64,000 nucleotides of DNA, from NCBI GenBank assembly GCA_019722365.1, contig JADFUC010001709.1, positions 1 through 64,000 on the forward strand, in the 5' to 3' direction. The stretch is from Lithospermum erythrorhizon. Lineage: Eukaryota; Streptophyta; Magnoliopsida; Boraginales; Boraginaceae. The notes under the pieces were generated by a model. The model saw only the letters and a program-made list of their open reading frames with translations. It was not told the origin of the DNA and did no database searches. This document shows positions 24,650 through 36,697 of this stretch, piece by piece (position 1 is the stretch's first letter; the number at the start of each line of letters is the position of its first letter). Both the position numbers and the translations under genes were made by a program.

Positions 24650-26420
24650 TCAGAAGGCTATCTACAATGCTTAAAATGGTCCAACACCCTCTTTTTTCAA
24701 TTTCCAACACTCCACATCATCTTCTCTCTGCCTTCCATATAATAATTCAACACCCACTCAAATTTACATTATCTACAACGGTGGTTGCTTAATAAAAATT
24801 CAACACTTACCCCAATTCACTTCCTTCTTTATCTAATATTCTTATTTACTTTATATTTTATATTTTTATGATTAAATAATTATAAAAATTATCATTTATA
24901 ATTAAATAAGAATACCAACAAGTAACAAATTATTTGATTTTTCAAAAAACAAAAATTATATAAATATTTATTTGGGAATAATTTTAATCTCATATTTTAA
25001 TTAATTTTTTATAAAATAAGAAACAAAGAATCGAAAATAATAATTATTAAACAAGTTAAAAAATTACAAAATAGTCAAAATGTAGCAATACAAATCACGG
25101 TACAACTAATGAAATACAAATAACCACACGCATAACGAATCGATCCACACTACAACGAATTATTAAGACACATAATAAGACTCTTAAAAAATATTTAATC
25201 ACGAAACATTCCAAACTTTGCCCATATGTGTGCTTGATCAGATCCTGTCAGAATTGCGATGTACATTTGCATTACGCACTGCATCTTGCACATGACGGTA
25301 AATGCAGTATCACCTCGGCCGAGAACGGTCAGCGCACCGCACCACTACTACATTGATCATAATCGCCCGCACGTCGAGCATACGCATTCGCTCAACTTAA
25401 CAATCATATATGTAATATGATACATGATCCTCATGATGCTAGCCAACCGTTTATGTTCCACAATCTAGCCGGCTCACGAATGATTTTAAATCGAGCTCAA
25501 GCACCTAAATGCACGCTCAATGTCCCACATATCCCTCCCGATATTTTACAAACAACTTATCTCGTTCACCTGAGGAAGTCTAAATTTGATTTGATTAAAG
25601 TTGGATAAGTAGTGGTAGATACCATCGCAAAGATAGTACGCTTATATCATAAGGTCGCTGATTCACAAAGAAGTTCACTGTGTATTCTTTGTTCAACGCC
25701 ATCAAACAACGGTGACCTCGCTCTGTAACTGCTTATATCATTCAATGTGCCCGACATCAAAAAATGCATGCCAAATCCATAAATCATGAGGCTACCGCCC
25801 AAGAATAACAAAGGTGGTTCCTTTTATCCCCTCTAGTAAATTGACCTTCCCAAGTCAGAGGACAATTCTTTTCCATTCCTAATGCATTTAATCAATACTC
25901 CCGGACACACCTGAACCCTCTCATCTCACTAACACGCAAGATTCTTTTCAGAAGTCATCTTCTATTTGGGCTCTGGCACACTTGCTCATACAATTGTATG
26001 ATTCCTTTATTGCACCTTACGAAGTACCCAATTTAGCATTCTATTTCGATATATTCATCTACCGCAGACGCCTCGAGACACTATACGCTAAAGACCGTAC
26101 GGTCAGCGTACGGGCAAGGCGACATTTCTTCTTTTTTCACAAAGATCAAACTCTTTGGGTGAAGATTGTCAATATTTGAGAGGTCCCCTAATGATTCAAG
26201 AAAAACATGTTTTCTCGCATCCGAAATCGCTGCATTTAAACATGGCCTCGCCGTATGTCAGTTCATTGGAGAAGAGTCGCCAATCACCTTTGGTCGCCGC
26301 AAAGATGACTTTTCAACATTATTTTCGACTACTTCGAGATGCAATCGTCAGTAATTGGACGTAGCTCACTAAATTGATTGAGGATGTACTCTCTCAAGTT
26401 CACATTGCTTAGGTGCTGAT
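24650..26420 (-). mobile_element. PIF/Harbinger transposon remnant
   Basis: The transposase remnant (next entry) is preceded on its left by sequence opening GGCTATCTACAATGC with internal echoes such as ATCTACAACGG, the style of PIF-like element ends. The opposite terminal inverted repeat and a TTA/TAA target duplication were not found, so the outer limits are approximate. Confidence 0.5.
25390..26190 (-). pseudogene. PIF/Harbinger transposase (DDE nuclease) remnant
   Basis: Minus-strand blocks follow the order of the HARBI1-like DDE transposase of plant PIF elements: LNALGMEKNCPLTWEGQFTR (about 25890-25830), HDLWIWHAFFD (about 25790-25755), EYTVNFFVNQRPYDIS (about 25690-25640), and near the C-terminus FKIIREPARLWNINGWLA (about 25495-25440) followed by SIMRIMYHI. 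This enzyme cuts and pastes the element. Frameshifts separate every block and the catalytic residues cannot all be placed. The N-terminal part at 25900-26190 is poorly readable. The second, Myb-like protein of PIF elements was not seen. Confidence 0.75.
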
Positions 26421-26599
26421 ATCCAAACAAAATCAAATGGATCCATTGAATTTCGTTTGACTTTTAAAAAAAAATAAGAATATGACTAGAAATATTAGTA
26501 GAAGTTTTCTTTGGATGAGTTCAGAGAGTATACACGGATACGCTTTTTTAAAGTTAAGTTGAAGGGTTTGAATCACGATTTCAAGCGAGAATCAAATCT
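26421..26599. other. unassigned spacer
   Basis: Short AT-rich stretch between the PIF remnant and the minisatellite. Confidence 0.4.
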
Positions 26600-27190
26600 C
26601 GCTTAATTTCAACTGATAAAGATCCGATTTCAACGCGTCGGAACAACGATTTAACAATCAATTAAATTCATTTAATCGAGTTAATTTCAACGGATAATCA
26701 TTTGAACGCATGTCAGATCAATGATTTGGAAGACGTTAAATAAAATTCGCTAATTTTACAACAATATCTCGATTTTGATCGATAAGATATGATTGGATCA
26801 GCAAGGGGTTGGTGATCAACGGATTTAAACACACTTAATTAAATTCAGCCTCTTAACTGACAAGATCCGATTTGATCGCATGGCCGGTGATCAACGGATT
26901 TGAATAATTCAATTAAATTCAAGCATTACTTAACTGATAAAGATCTCGATTTGAATGCGCGGGTTGAGATCACCGGACTTGAATATCCCAATTCAAATCC
27001 GCTTAATACTTAAACCGGATAAAGATCCGATTTGACGCGCGGTCGGTGACGCCGACTTGAATATCCGAATTAAATCCGCTTAATACTTAACGGATAAGAT
27101 CCGATTTGATCGCGCGGTTGAGATCAATCTGGATGGAATACCCGAATTAAATCTATTTAATTTTAATCTGGAGCAAGATGCGATTTATTC
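26600..27190. repeat. minisatellite, about 8 x 79 bp
   Basis: Direct repeats anchored on GATAAGATCCGATTTGA followed by a CGCG(C)GGT-type block and GGACTTGAATATCC..AATTAAATCCGC. Anchors begin near 26621, 26697, 26781, 26864, 26942, 27024, 27098 and 27178, giving periods of 74-84 bp. The rightmost four units are the most alike; the left ones are decayed. Similar arrays occur inside LTRs of some copia elements, but no LTR end could be fixed here. Confidence 0.85.
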
Positions 27191-28379
27191 AAACCGGCCA
27201 AACAGCAGAATTACAGCAGTAAAACACAACAACAACATTGAAAACACACATGAAAACGCAAAACATACATGAAAGATTAAACAACACACATGATGCTGCA
27301 ACACACACATCATAGTAGAAGACAAACGTTGTCGGAGGACTAAATCATTTTCCAAACAATTCGAGCCTCAACATCTCCAAAGTTGTCAAGCCTCGCTTCA
27401 TCAAGATGCTACTTCTCACTTAGCTTCATAAACATTTTCATCTTCTTTACTTACGACTTTTGTCATTGTGGGCTACTATGTCCATTCTTCGAACTCTTGT
27501 CCTTATATTGTTTAAATTTACCCACCGCTCGGGGTTTCCCCTTTGCCCTTCTTGTTACCTTTTTCTTAGTTTAAGGCCCTTCCTATCAAGAAAGCAATTG
27601 ATTCACCAGATCAGCAGTCATTTATCTCTCTGATCCACCGCTACTGCATCCAATATTTACCCTAACTGACTTCCATACTGTGGATTATCTCGCATGTACC
27701 GCCATTCGATGATCAAATTAAAGTTATCATTCTACCACTTTTATATAGTTCATGTGCCTTTGTCAATATATCATCCTAATTAATTCGCTGTCAGACAAGC
27801 ACAAGCATCATAAGCGCCATTCATTTGCTCAATATTTTGTCAATGTAGTTGAAATGATTTCAGCAACACTATCGCCAAGGGAGTTCCTTGGCGAACAATG
27901 TTCATTACGCACCTAAAGAATTTTACCCCAGTATGCTTCAATTTTCGATTTCTTCCAACAACACTATATGTTCCATATTCATCCAACTAATGTTGAAGAC
28001 CAAATTCTGTTCGTTGTTCCATTTTGCTTTTTTCGAGCGTTGCTCGAACCTCTACAACCGGACTATCTTCATTAGCACCGCTTATAAGAGTAAAGTTGAC
28101 ATTTGTGGTTGAAATGCGTGAAATTCTCAAGGTTCCAATATTTGGAACATTTTCTATTCTCCACCGTACGTATGATTTTCATAAGAAGGTGGTTATGAGT
28201 AATATCGCATCATGTGATGGCTAATGTATTATACCTGCACAATCTTTAAGGCATATCGAACGGGGCAAAATTTGCTGAAATCCAAATTTGGGAGATTTAT
28301 GACGTGGTCGATCGAAGATTGATTATCAAATTGATAATTACCGATTTTGATAGCTAAAAGCGGTAATTAGGCTTAATTT
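27191..28379 (-). pseudogene. possible copia gag remnant
   Basis: On the minus strand a lysine-rich stretch near 27560-27450 (RAKGKPRAVGKFKQYKDKSS) resembles the basic region just before the zinc knuckle of copia gag proteins. The parts at 27580-28230 have a few gag-like words but no continuous match. The minisatellite and the T/G-rich 27190-27310 stretch could then be its LTR or untranslated region. This assignment is weak. Confidence 0.3.
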
Positions 28380-28399
28380 TTACTATTGAAAATCATTAT

Positions 28400-28910
28400 T
28401 ATTAGGATCCATTTCACTAAAAAACAAAGAGTTTAAGAAGATAGTAATCTTCAAGGGTGTAAATAAGCGGCTCTAAGAGAGTAGGGCACTTCGGGGACCG
28501 CGAGAGTCTCAACGGTAATTGGTTGTTCCTAATCTCATCACTTTATATCCCCTTCAGCCAGCGCATTTAGATCCGCTATTTGAGATTCACCCAGAAGATT
28601 TGCCTCGAAAGTGCTGTCAACTACTTTATGAGTTAGCAACCATGGACGTGATCGTTTTTGAGTCAAGTGGAAGGAAAAAAGGTTGTGCCGATGGCTTGAA
28701 GCATGGAAAAGGAAGCCGCCATTACTATAAAAAGTGGTCCGCATTTTATAATTCCAAATTCTAAATGGGAGACCGTTCTTAAGAGCACGGTGCATCCGCC
28801 GCCGGAAAGCTCCGAAAAACTGAGTCGCTACTGAGGCCCTCATACGGCTCCCCGAGTGGGGCGTCATGTATGAATTGAAATCTCGGCGCCAGGGTGCTGA
28901 GTAATGCCAG
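28400..28910 (+). pseudogene. INT4: gypsy integrase C-terminal part, plus strand
   Basis: Plus-strand frames read in integrase order. IFKGVNKRL and ESR come first (the GIK-(K/R)-L-E-E helix region of the core), then a block ending FEIHPEDLPRK (the usual P-(V/I)-E-I). LLYELATMDVIVFESSGRKK follows (usually the LDLLEERRE helix), then YYKKW, MGDRVLKSTVHPPAGKLRKN-like text in mixed frames, and a GPY..APRV..YELKSR block. That last stretch is the C-terminal chromodomain-less tail of Tat-lineage integrases. The sequence that follows, from 28930, is similar in reverse to the integrase/3'-region junction of the minus-strand copy near 38100-38240, which supports the family assignment. All upstream pol is missing. 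Confidence 0.65.
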
Positions 28911-31900
28911 AAGCCTATTCTTAAAGTTTATTTTGCTTCGTTATGGAATAAAAGACTTGATTTATTTGAAGTTATCTTGAGCAGTCAAATGTTCTATGTG
29001 AGGTAGAGTATCAATTGCTCTGGCCGGTATCAATCGAAAACAAAGCTAAAGTCAAAAATATATCTAAATGTTTGACTATATCCTCTAACAAGCCTGGACG
29101 ATCAGAACCAAATCCCTCAGTTATTGACAAGTATGGTGTCTCTACATAAAAGAGAGATGTCCCATGTACAATTCAATTCTATCACGGGAAGTGTCTACAT
29201 CCTTCATGTATGAAAAATACGCGGAGACCTCGAGGTCCAAAAATAAACAGTACACAAAACGCTTTGCGCGGGACCCCTGCACGTAAGTGGCCGAGATCCT
29301 CCTCAATTAACAGTCCTGGTGGCGAGCCCCGACTTCATGACGGAGGCGTAAATGCCAAACAAAAACAATTACAATCAAGTACAATGTCAAGAAAGTATGT
29401 AAATATAAAACCACCATCGTTTCAAGATACGCAGGGAAAGAGGGGCAATAGTAAAGCATCAAAGGGTCGAGGGGAGACATCATCCGTCACCAAGTCCCAG
29501 GTCACAGGAACCTCGAGATCAACCTCCAACTCCCTGGCCCTCCGAGTAGCTTGAACGGTCTCTAAGTAGCGCCTCGCTGGCCCCAGACGAGCCTCGGCAT
29601 TGGCTTTCGGCTCACCGCCCAAAGACGGTCATTGCATTCACATCGCCCGTCCCCGCCAGTGCTCTCCTCTCCTTTAAAAATAACCTCCAGCCAAGGTAGC
29701 CGCCTCACCGCACAACTCCAGCCTTGGTTCTTAAATAGCCTCCCGAGGTTGACGCCGGGGAATACGAAACACCTCCCCGCAGGCACCATTCCCCATCCGC
29801 ATTCCTCGAGGCGGCACAGACCCCTTCCTTCCCGGCCTTCTCCCTTCTTCAAGTGCCTCATACCTAGAAGCTGGCCAACCCAGCGGAAGACCCTTTGGCC
29901 TTCTGCAGGAGGCAAGATGAGCCTCCGCATATCAAGACTACCTCCTCGAAGTCAAAGAAACTTTAAAGGAGAATAGTTGGGAAGCGGGGTCAAGGGGTCG
30001 GAGAGGGGTACTCTGCAGGAGACGCACTCGTATATCCTGTAACAGAAAAAGCGAGATTAGTTTCTGCGGCCATGTCGGCAAGTGGAACTCTTTACGCCAA
30101 GGAATCCTCGCTGATTCCAGGGGAGTGTACATCAGAAACGGGGTTAACAACATCGATCCGGGGTCCATGACAAAAGAAGTAGCTAAAAAAGAGATCCGCA
30201 TCAGAGCGGGAGCCTTGCCTCTGCCTCCTTTCAAGCAAAGGCTAATGTGTCGGTATTAGCAAGAGAGGATCCTACCCTCTTCATAGAGGATGCAGCCTCG
30301 TAGGGAGAGGGATAACCCCCTCGCACTGCGTACCAAGACGGGAAGCAGTGGGACGGAGCGATACCGTGTCGCTGAAGCCATTCTCTCCATGATCCTCCGC
30401 TCCAAAAACATAAATGAAGAATGCTTGCTGTTATTATGAGTAAGGCTACAGCACCGGATCCGCCGGAGGCAAAGCACTTTCGCTTCTGCCTGCACGGCGG
30501 ATGAGAAGCATTTGCAGGCTCCCCCTCTAATCTTGGGAAGTACCATCCCCCGACGCCCGAAGCCCGTGAGCAGCATCTCTCGGGGCCCATCATGTTGAAG
30601 GCTCTTCGGGCGGGGAGTAGTGGAACTAAACGCTAAACCCAAAGGCAGCACGAGGCTTACAAATGGATCAAATGAGGAAAGCCCAAGTAAATGTAGCGTA
30701 ATTTTCAGAGAGGCCCCGCTACCTCATCCTCCTCAAAGAGTCAAGCCACCACCACGTGTTCTCGCAGACAGATGCGGGCTCCGCAATGGTAGAACTCGGC
30801 ACTGCTGTGCTTAAAAAAGGGAAAATAGGACTAAGAAATGGACTCCAATTTCTAAAGGTCATCAAAGGTTGGGAGCCGGCCGGACGAGGAGGTAGAGTAC
30901 GGTCGCCAAGGCCCCCGCACGCCTGTGGCCTGCTGTCCGCTGGCCGAACCAAAACGAGCTGCCGCTGGCGCACCCATGGTTTGAGTAGAGCTGAGAGGTA
31001 ATGGGTACGTTTACGCCAAGGCTGTGGATCTGGGAGCATGCATGTGGATTTCGTGTGTGGTGTGAACCCGTAGGAACATCTATCGAGGACCACCGGTGTT
31101 AAAAGTGCCACCGTAACTTCAGTCCACCTCGAGAGAAATTATTCGTGAGAAACCCTTTATCTCTAATTTTACTACGGCAGAAAAATCATCGCTTTGAGCG
31201 CACTACAAGAATGAGGTGAGAAAGAACTCCATTGTGGGGTCATACTATGAGGTGTTCGAGTATAAACAAGTAAATGAGATCCACATATTTGCAAGTGCAA
31301 ATTCCTCGCTATTGACACGTCCCTCACGTGAGCGCGGACTTGCTGAAAAGAGATGCCATTTCTAAGGCCACAAGAAAATACTCTCACTTCTGGAAGTAGC
31401 TGCCCGCTGGCTTTAGGACGTACATACGATCACCGACGGTGGACTTAGCGAGCCCTGGTGGAAATCCAGTCCTCCCGAGTTTAGCTTATCAGACGTGATC
31501 ATCGTTAGCCCTCACCACTTTGACTCATCGGAGTAGGGACGAGCGGACATGCAGGTGCTCGGGAACAGGGGGCCTGCTGGCCAAGCGGTCTCTCGAAGAC
31601 CCGCCTCCCCGCCTGTAGAATTAAGAAATCGGGGCAGAAAGTACCTAATCTTAAATATTTTGCTTGTAGCCACGACCCCTCACAAATGAGCCGGAGCTAT
31701 CTCGACATCTTTGGTGAGAGGGAAGAAGAAAGTTGATTAGAAGATGCTGCAATAGACGGTGCTCAACGCTTTATATTCGTGTGAGAAGTGGCAGGAAAAG
31801 TGAAGGTTTTCTCAAAAACTAATTTGGGGGAAAATAAAAAGAGCGGGGCGGCTTGGTTAAGCCCCAACCGCTTTCGTAGAGCGGGAAGTTTAAAGTAGGC

Positions 31901-31981
31901 GCACAAGGCCTAGTTTCGTACACAATAAGTAATCTACCTATTTTCTCCCGGATTCAACACATAGAAAATGGGTGGGTTTCG
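28911..31981 (-). other. INT4: 3' region with antisense coding remnants
   Basis: This 3.1 kb lies between the plus-strand integrase remnant and plus-strand LTR E. Its first part resembles the reverse complement of about 38050-38240 (shared AATAAA..GACTTG.T, GTTCTATGT and GACTATATCCTCT-type words). From 29400 to 31400 GC-rich open segments, the clearest on the minus strand (about 29562-29930, 30231-30651, 30719-31111), run opposite to the element. Tat-lineage elements related to Retand and RIRE2 are known to carry an extra antisense ORF here, and that is the best explanation. No domain could be confirmed in any segment. Confidence 0.45.
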
Positions 31982-32410
31982 TGACAAATGATAATCCCAT
32001 GGATAAATGGTTTTGTCCGGTGACGTCCAAGTGACGCCCCCTTTGTAAATGGGATTCAGACAAGAACAAGCTACCCATTCACTGACCTCGACCATTTAGA
32101 TGGGCCAGAGTGGCAACTTATAGGTCAAAGCTGGCCCACTGTAAGAAAGGGAAGGCTGAAAAGACAAACGGTGGGCACTGCCCAATTAAGAAGGCAATTA
32201 TGAGGAGTCATCAAGACCGTAATTATGCGACCCCTTAATGAAGCGCGAGCCTTTATTGCCCGACAATAAAGGAGCCATCAAGGCTCGACCTAGTAACGGT
32301 CCGGATAACTATAAAAGGTAAACGTTGAGGATTTATTTTGCAGGAGTTTCCATTTGAATCAAGGTGTATCGAAGTTCAACTTGGAGGATTTGTGATCCGT
32401 CCCACCATCA
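31982..32410 (+). mobile_element. gypsy LTR E (plus orientation)
   Basis: Starts TGACAAATGATAATCCCAT and shares GGTGACGTCCAA with the reverse complement of LTR C. It has a TATAAAAGG box at about 32333, and ends with a GAATCAAGGTGTATCGAAGTTCAACTT-type block, split here as AATCAAGGTGTATCG and AAGTTCAACTT, then CA. The order and spacing match the other four LTR copies, in opposite orientation. At about 430 bp it is shorter than the 520-550 bp of copies A to C, with the deletion in the part downstream of the TATA box. Confidence 0.7.
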
Positions 32411-32896
32411 AAATCGGACTTATCATGTCACTTATTACTTCAAAGAGCATATATACTTTAAAAATATAGTTCTTAGTTGAATATTGTGTACATAGTACAT
32501 GTGTACACTAGGAACAATCATTTAAGTACATATGCACTCTTAATAATGAATTATAGGTTGACTGCAAATATATTTTGACATTGAGAAAGTGTATGTTTGC
32601 ACACATTATTATAATATCTCATGGCTCGAGTATTCAAATTTGGTGATTCAAGTATTTTTATACAGAAGAACACCTCGATGACATGGTGAATCGCGATAAG
32701 ATGCCCGGTATGGTGACTGCGATAAGATGTCCGTAATTTGCATTTTATTACTTATATCGATACAAATAAGTGGTGGAATTGAATATTTGAGCAGTGGGTG
32801 TAGCTGACATGTGATAGTGAGCGTTGGGGCATTTATTTAAGCAGTAGTGTGCTTTATAGATGCTCCTCTTTTGTGTAAGTTTTATCATGTATGACA
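32411..32896. other. spacer between LTR E and LTR D
   Basis: AT-rich sequence with a short direct repeat (GCGATAAGATG at 32694 and 32720). No internal gypsy domain is visible. Confidence 0.4.
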
Positions 32897-33373
32897 TTGG
32901 GACGACTGGGTCCGCGGCCGATAGTGCACCGATGGTGCTCTTCAAGTTATGTTTCGATATGCCTTGATCCAAAGAAAGAAGTCAAGTGAGTATAGTTTCT
33001 ATAAATAGATTTTGGGTATCAAAATGAACTTACTTGATTTATCTCAAGGTTTACCTTTATAGGTAAGCCAATCCGTTACTCCTGCTGAGTTCTTGATTGC
33101 TCCCATTATTATCGAGTAGTAATAGTTCCAACTCATTAAGATGTTGGATAATTATGGTCTCTCACCCGCCACCCATAATTTCTTCAATTTCGAGCTCGCT
33201 CCGATCATTATTACCTCAACGGGTCCTGCCTCACCGAGCTGGGATGGTCGCCTTTCAGAAATCCATCTCGTGGCTCAAATTCATTTATCTCTGAGATCTC
33301 TCGGTGTGCCTAATCTCCCTGGGACCGAGCCTCGGACCAACCTATTTCTTACGGACTATCATTTGCCCCTGCA
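32897..33373 (-). mobile_element. gypsy LTR D
   Basis: Aligns by eye with LTR A over its length: ACGACTGGGTCC..GGCCGAT, CCTTGATCC, TCTCAAGGTTTACCTTTATA and, at its far end, GGACTATCATTTGCCCCTGCA. About 70 bp are missing relative to A in the part after CCTTGATCC. It lies only 222 bp left of LTR A in the same orientation. Confidence 0.65.
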
Positions 33374-33595
33374 TCTTCATTTTCCATGAACTGGATCCCC
33401 GGAATATCGTGGTATTTTTCCCTTCGTCGTGTACCAACAGAGCCTTACGGTTTCCCGCCTAAATACTCCCCACTACCGAAACGGCCGAGTCTCATCAACA
33501 CCTCCCACTTCCCACGACATTTCTCCCCAAATTAATTTTTGAAAAACCTTCACCTTTCTGCCTTCCCTCGTATAAAAGCGCTATGATCATCTCTT
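33374..33595. other. 222-bp remnant between LTR D and LTR A
   Basis: Pyrimidine-rich, with no domain. It is probably what is left of an internal region after deletion between two LTRs. Confidence 0.4.
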
Positions 33596-33879
33596 TGACG
33601 ATCCGTCCGGGGCCGTGCGGGCCGATCACAAATCTTCGAGTTGAACTTTGACACACCTCGATCCAAATGGGAGTTCTTGCAAAACAAGGTGACCGGTTGG
33701 GCCGGGCCGGAAACACTCCAACGATCAAGTTAAAGCAAGGATCGAAAAAGTTTAGTTTCGAAAAGAGGGAATTTGGGTATTAAAGTCAATCTCTTACTTT
33801 GATTTCTCTCCTCAAGGTTTACCTTTTATAGTCTATTTGATGGGCTACTTTGGTCAAGCCATTTATTTAATATTCCTTC

Positions 33880-36434
33880 GTACCCGCCTGGCCGGCCGCC
33901 TGAGGTAGTAGTCATTAAAATCCGTGGAACACTGAAGTCACCAAACCGACGGATTTTACTCGCTTTAAAAATACGCTGCTTCATCCAAAAATGTGATCAC
34001 AATTAAGTTTCCCAAATCAAAAACTGCTTTTAAAATTTATAATCCATCAAATATATCGAAACGACCAACCTAAAATATATACACAACATATCCCAAAAAA
34101 TAAAGTAATGCCGGCAAGTGTTACAAAAAGATGATACACCGCATCCTGAAATACAAAATGACAACAAATTGACAAGGCTAAATTTTCAAAAGGGAAATAC
34201 AACAATGAAAAATGCTGACAACACATCAAAATCGACTGCGGAGATCCTCTCGCCACCCGATGCTCACCTAGCCACTGAACAAAAAAACTCTCAAACAACC
34301 TCTTGGCTCAAGTGCCGCCTCACACCTGCAATAAATGAATGCGCCTAATGCGGTGTGGGCGTAAGTCATGTTTGGTTGAAATCTCAATACGTGGGTGAAC
34401 TCACCATACGTAATCCAGATGTAAAGAAATATAACGAGCAATACACATGAATGAAATACATATATTCAGACTATCTAATCAGGTCACACATCGTGAAATC
34501 AAAAGAAAGTCTCATACATAATACAAATGTAGATATCATGAGGTTTCAAAGAAACACACAATTTAGAAAGATATCAAGAGACTTAACAACGACTAAACTC
34601 TAGTCATCCAAACCTCTTATCTCTCATAACCCACCAAAGATATCAACCTCTAATGCTATATGCTCAACTGGCCTACCTCGGGCAGAATGGACTAATCGAG
34701 CAATCACCCTCAAGATTCTATACCGCAAAGAGTAAGCCAAACCGCACTCACACTGGGCACAAGTGCACACCGCTCTTATACACTAAGTATATGCAACAAT
34801 CAGCATCTCTATACACACAAAGAGATAAGTGCACACCGCACTTATACACTAAGTATACAAGTAATAAGACTTATACACTAAGTATAAGGCCAATAGTGCT
34901 ACATATCTCGCAGTGAAGCGAGAGTTACCTAATCCCTCGTAATCCAACCGTAGGTCACCCTCGATACTCAAGGCCTCAAACTTCATGCATAACCTAAACA
35001 ACTACTTACTCCCAAACAAGACATAAAGACAAATCTAAAATATCCCACAATCAGAATCAATCAATCGCCGACAAGTGCTACAAACATAATACAATAAAAA
35101 GGCCGATGGTGCCATTAACGCATAATATGCCGACAAGGCTACATAATAATATATAGCGGCCGCCAAGGCTGCATCTTTAAATATAAGTTGGGAGTTCAAG
35201 TCACATTTACCTCCAATCTTCAACGCCTACGTAAACACAATCACATACAACAATCCGGTACGATATCATTCTCATAATCATAACACACAATACGATATCA
35301 CAAATCAAGGTAAGTACGCAGTAACACCAAATAGATAAGTACTCACTTCCTCGCTACCTACCGCAAACCTTCGCGAAGACACAATGAAGGTAATCACTCC
35401 TTTCACTTATCAACACCTAAAACAACACCAAGAAATTATAATCAAGACTCTATTACTATACCAAGGCTCGAAGATACATAACCAACTCGGGAGAATTATC
35501 TCTAAATACCTAACCTCGACGGATAAACTCATTTAATTATAATCCCATCTATTAACCCAATCGATCCTCGCTTAAAATTTCATCTTATTACTTTATCATT
35601 ACAAATCAACTTATAAGTCATTCTAATTAATCAGCTGGTCCATAATTAACAACCTATACTCCGAAATATCCGTTATAACTCAATATAGAATTTTCACTTT
35701 TTCGACATAACTCCCTTAAATCCATTTTAAATCACCAATTTAACATCAAAATAACTATAATAAGGTCCCAATATAACCTCCTACACATTTAAAGTCTTAG
35801 AAAATATCAACCTAAAAAAAGTCAACGAAAACCTTAAAAGTCAACTCCGACCATAACGCCTCAAACGATTCCTCAAATCACTTAATTCATCAATGAAAGT
35901 ATACGCCACAAGTAACTCCATAACCAACTAAGATTCTCATCATGTAAATTCAATTATGGAAAGGCCAACTAAAAGTCAAATTTATATCAAAACCCAAGAA
36001 ATATCTCAAAGCACGAAATTCCCCTTACCCTAACCCAAGAGAATCTATATTCCACAACCGATCTCGAACTGAAATGGCTAATCTAAGAAATTAAAATGAA
36101 ATTTTTAAGTGGGAGGATAAAATTCTCGACCAAAACAAAGAAATGGCATTTACGGTCATTGACGGGATGCTGAAGATAAGCACGCCAATATATTATAAAA
36201 ACCTCGAGTCCCTTTCTTTGCCACTCTCCGCTTTATCGCATTTCCCAAAATCTCCAATAACCCGATTTCAAAAAGATAAATTCTTTTCCCCGGCAAATAC
36301 CTACTAAATTATAATGTAATTGGCGAAAAAAAATTTAATACGCGTAAAATAATATTATCATCAAAATTATCTATACTATCCCCGGTCCCAGATCTGAAAA
36401 ATTAAATTTTTTTTTTCGTGAACGGGTTATTACA
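33880..36434 (+). mobile_element. solo LTR nested in LTR A
   Basis: 2555 bp bounded by a perfect 5-bp duplication CCTTC (33875-33879 and 36435-36439). The first 65 bases align with the start of the LTR at 47815 (GGCCGCC..GAGG and CTGAAGTCACC blocks) and the end reads ACGGGTTATTACA. On both sides LTR A continues without loss. No internal coding region is present, so this is the product of LTR-LTR recombination. It contains its own short direct repeats (34755-34895). Confidence 0.85.
34755..34895. repeat. direct sub-repeats within solo LTR
   Basis: The unit AAGTGCACACCGC(T/A)CTTATA followed by CACTAAGTATA recurs twice at about 70 bp spacing, and CTTATACACTAAGTATA a third time. Equivalent, differently worded sub-repeats lie at the same relative place in the LTR at 47815. 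Confidence 0.75.
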
Positions 36435-36697
36435 CCTTCATTTCCGATTAATGATTTTGTGGCTCAATAAGAGGTCGAAAGTATAACCTTGAATCGCCAA
36501 ATCTCTAATCGAAACAAATCTCAGCTCAGTCTCCCAATCTACCCGCTAACCTTCGCTTATCCCGCGACCGGCCTACCTTATGCGTCCCCGTCCATGTATT
36601 CGTGCCTTGTTCCGGATCCATTTTTGAGGGTTTGGCCTATGGGACCGATCCTCGACAAATTTGATTTATTTGGCGGGATTTTGGCCTGCTCCCCCAA

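Larger units (their letters stand above)
33596..36697 (-). mobile_element. gypsy LTR A, split by a solo LTR
   Basis: The two halves, 33596-33879 and 36435-36697, join to about 547 bp and align with LTRs B and C: TGACGA..GTCC, GAGTTGAACTTTGACA, CTCAAGGTTTACCTTTTATAG, then after the interruption CCTTCATTTCCGATTAATGA, CGTGCCTTGTTCC and GATTTATTTGGCGGGATT. It acts as the 3' LTR of INT1 (integrase end at about 38260). The right end is approximate. Confidence 0.75.

Noticed and set aside
28519..28867. Possible organelle-derived segment (a GAGCCGTATGAGG word recalls group II intron domain V)
   Set aside because: The pairing half of domain V is absent, and the plus strand reads as the C-terminal part of a gypsy integrase with the matching 3' region after it.
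29562..31111. Cluster of GC-rich minus-strand open frames as host genes
   Set aside because: The region lies between an integrase tail and an LTR of the same family, and its start matches other copies in reverse; it is element 3' sequence, not host genes.
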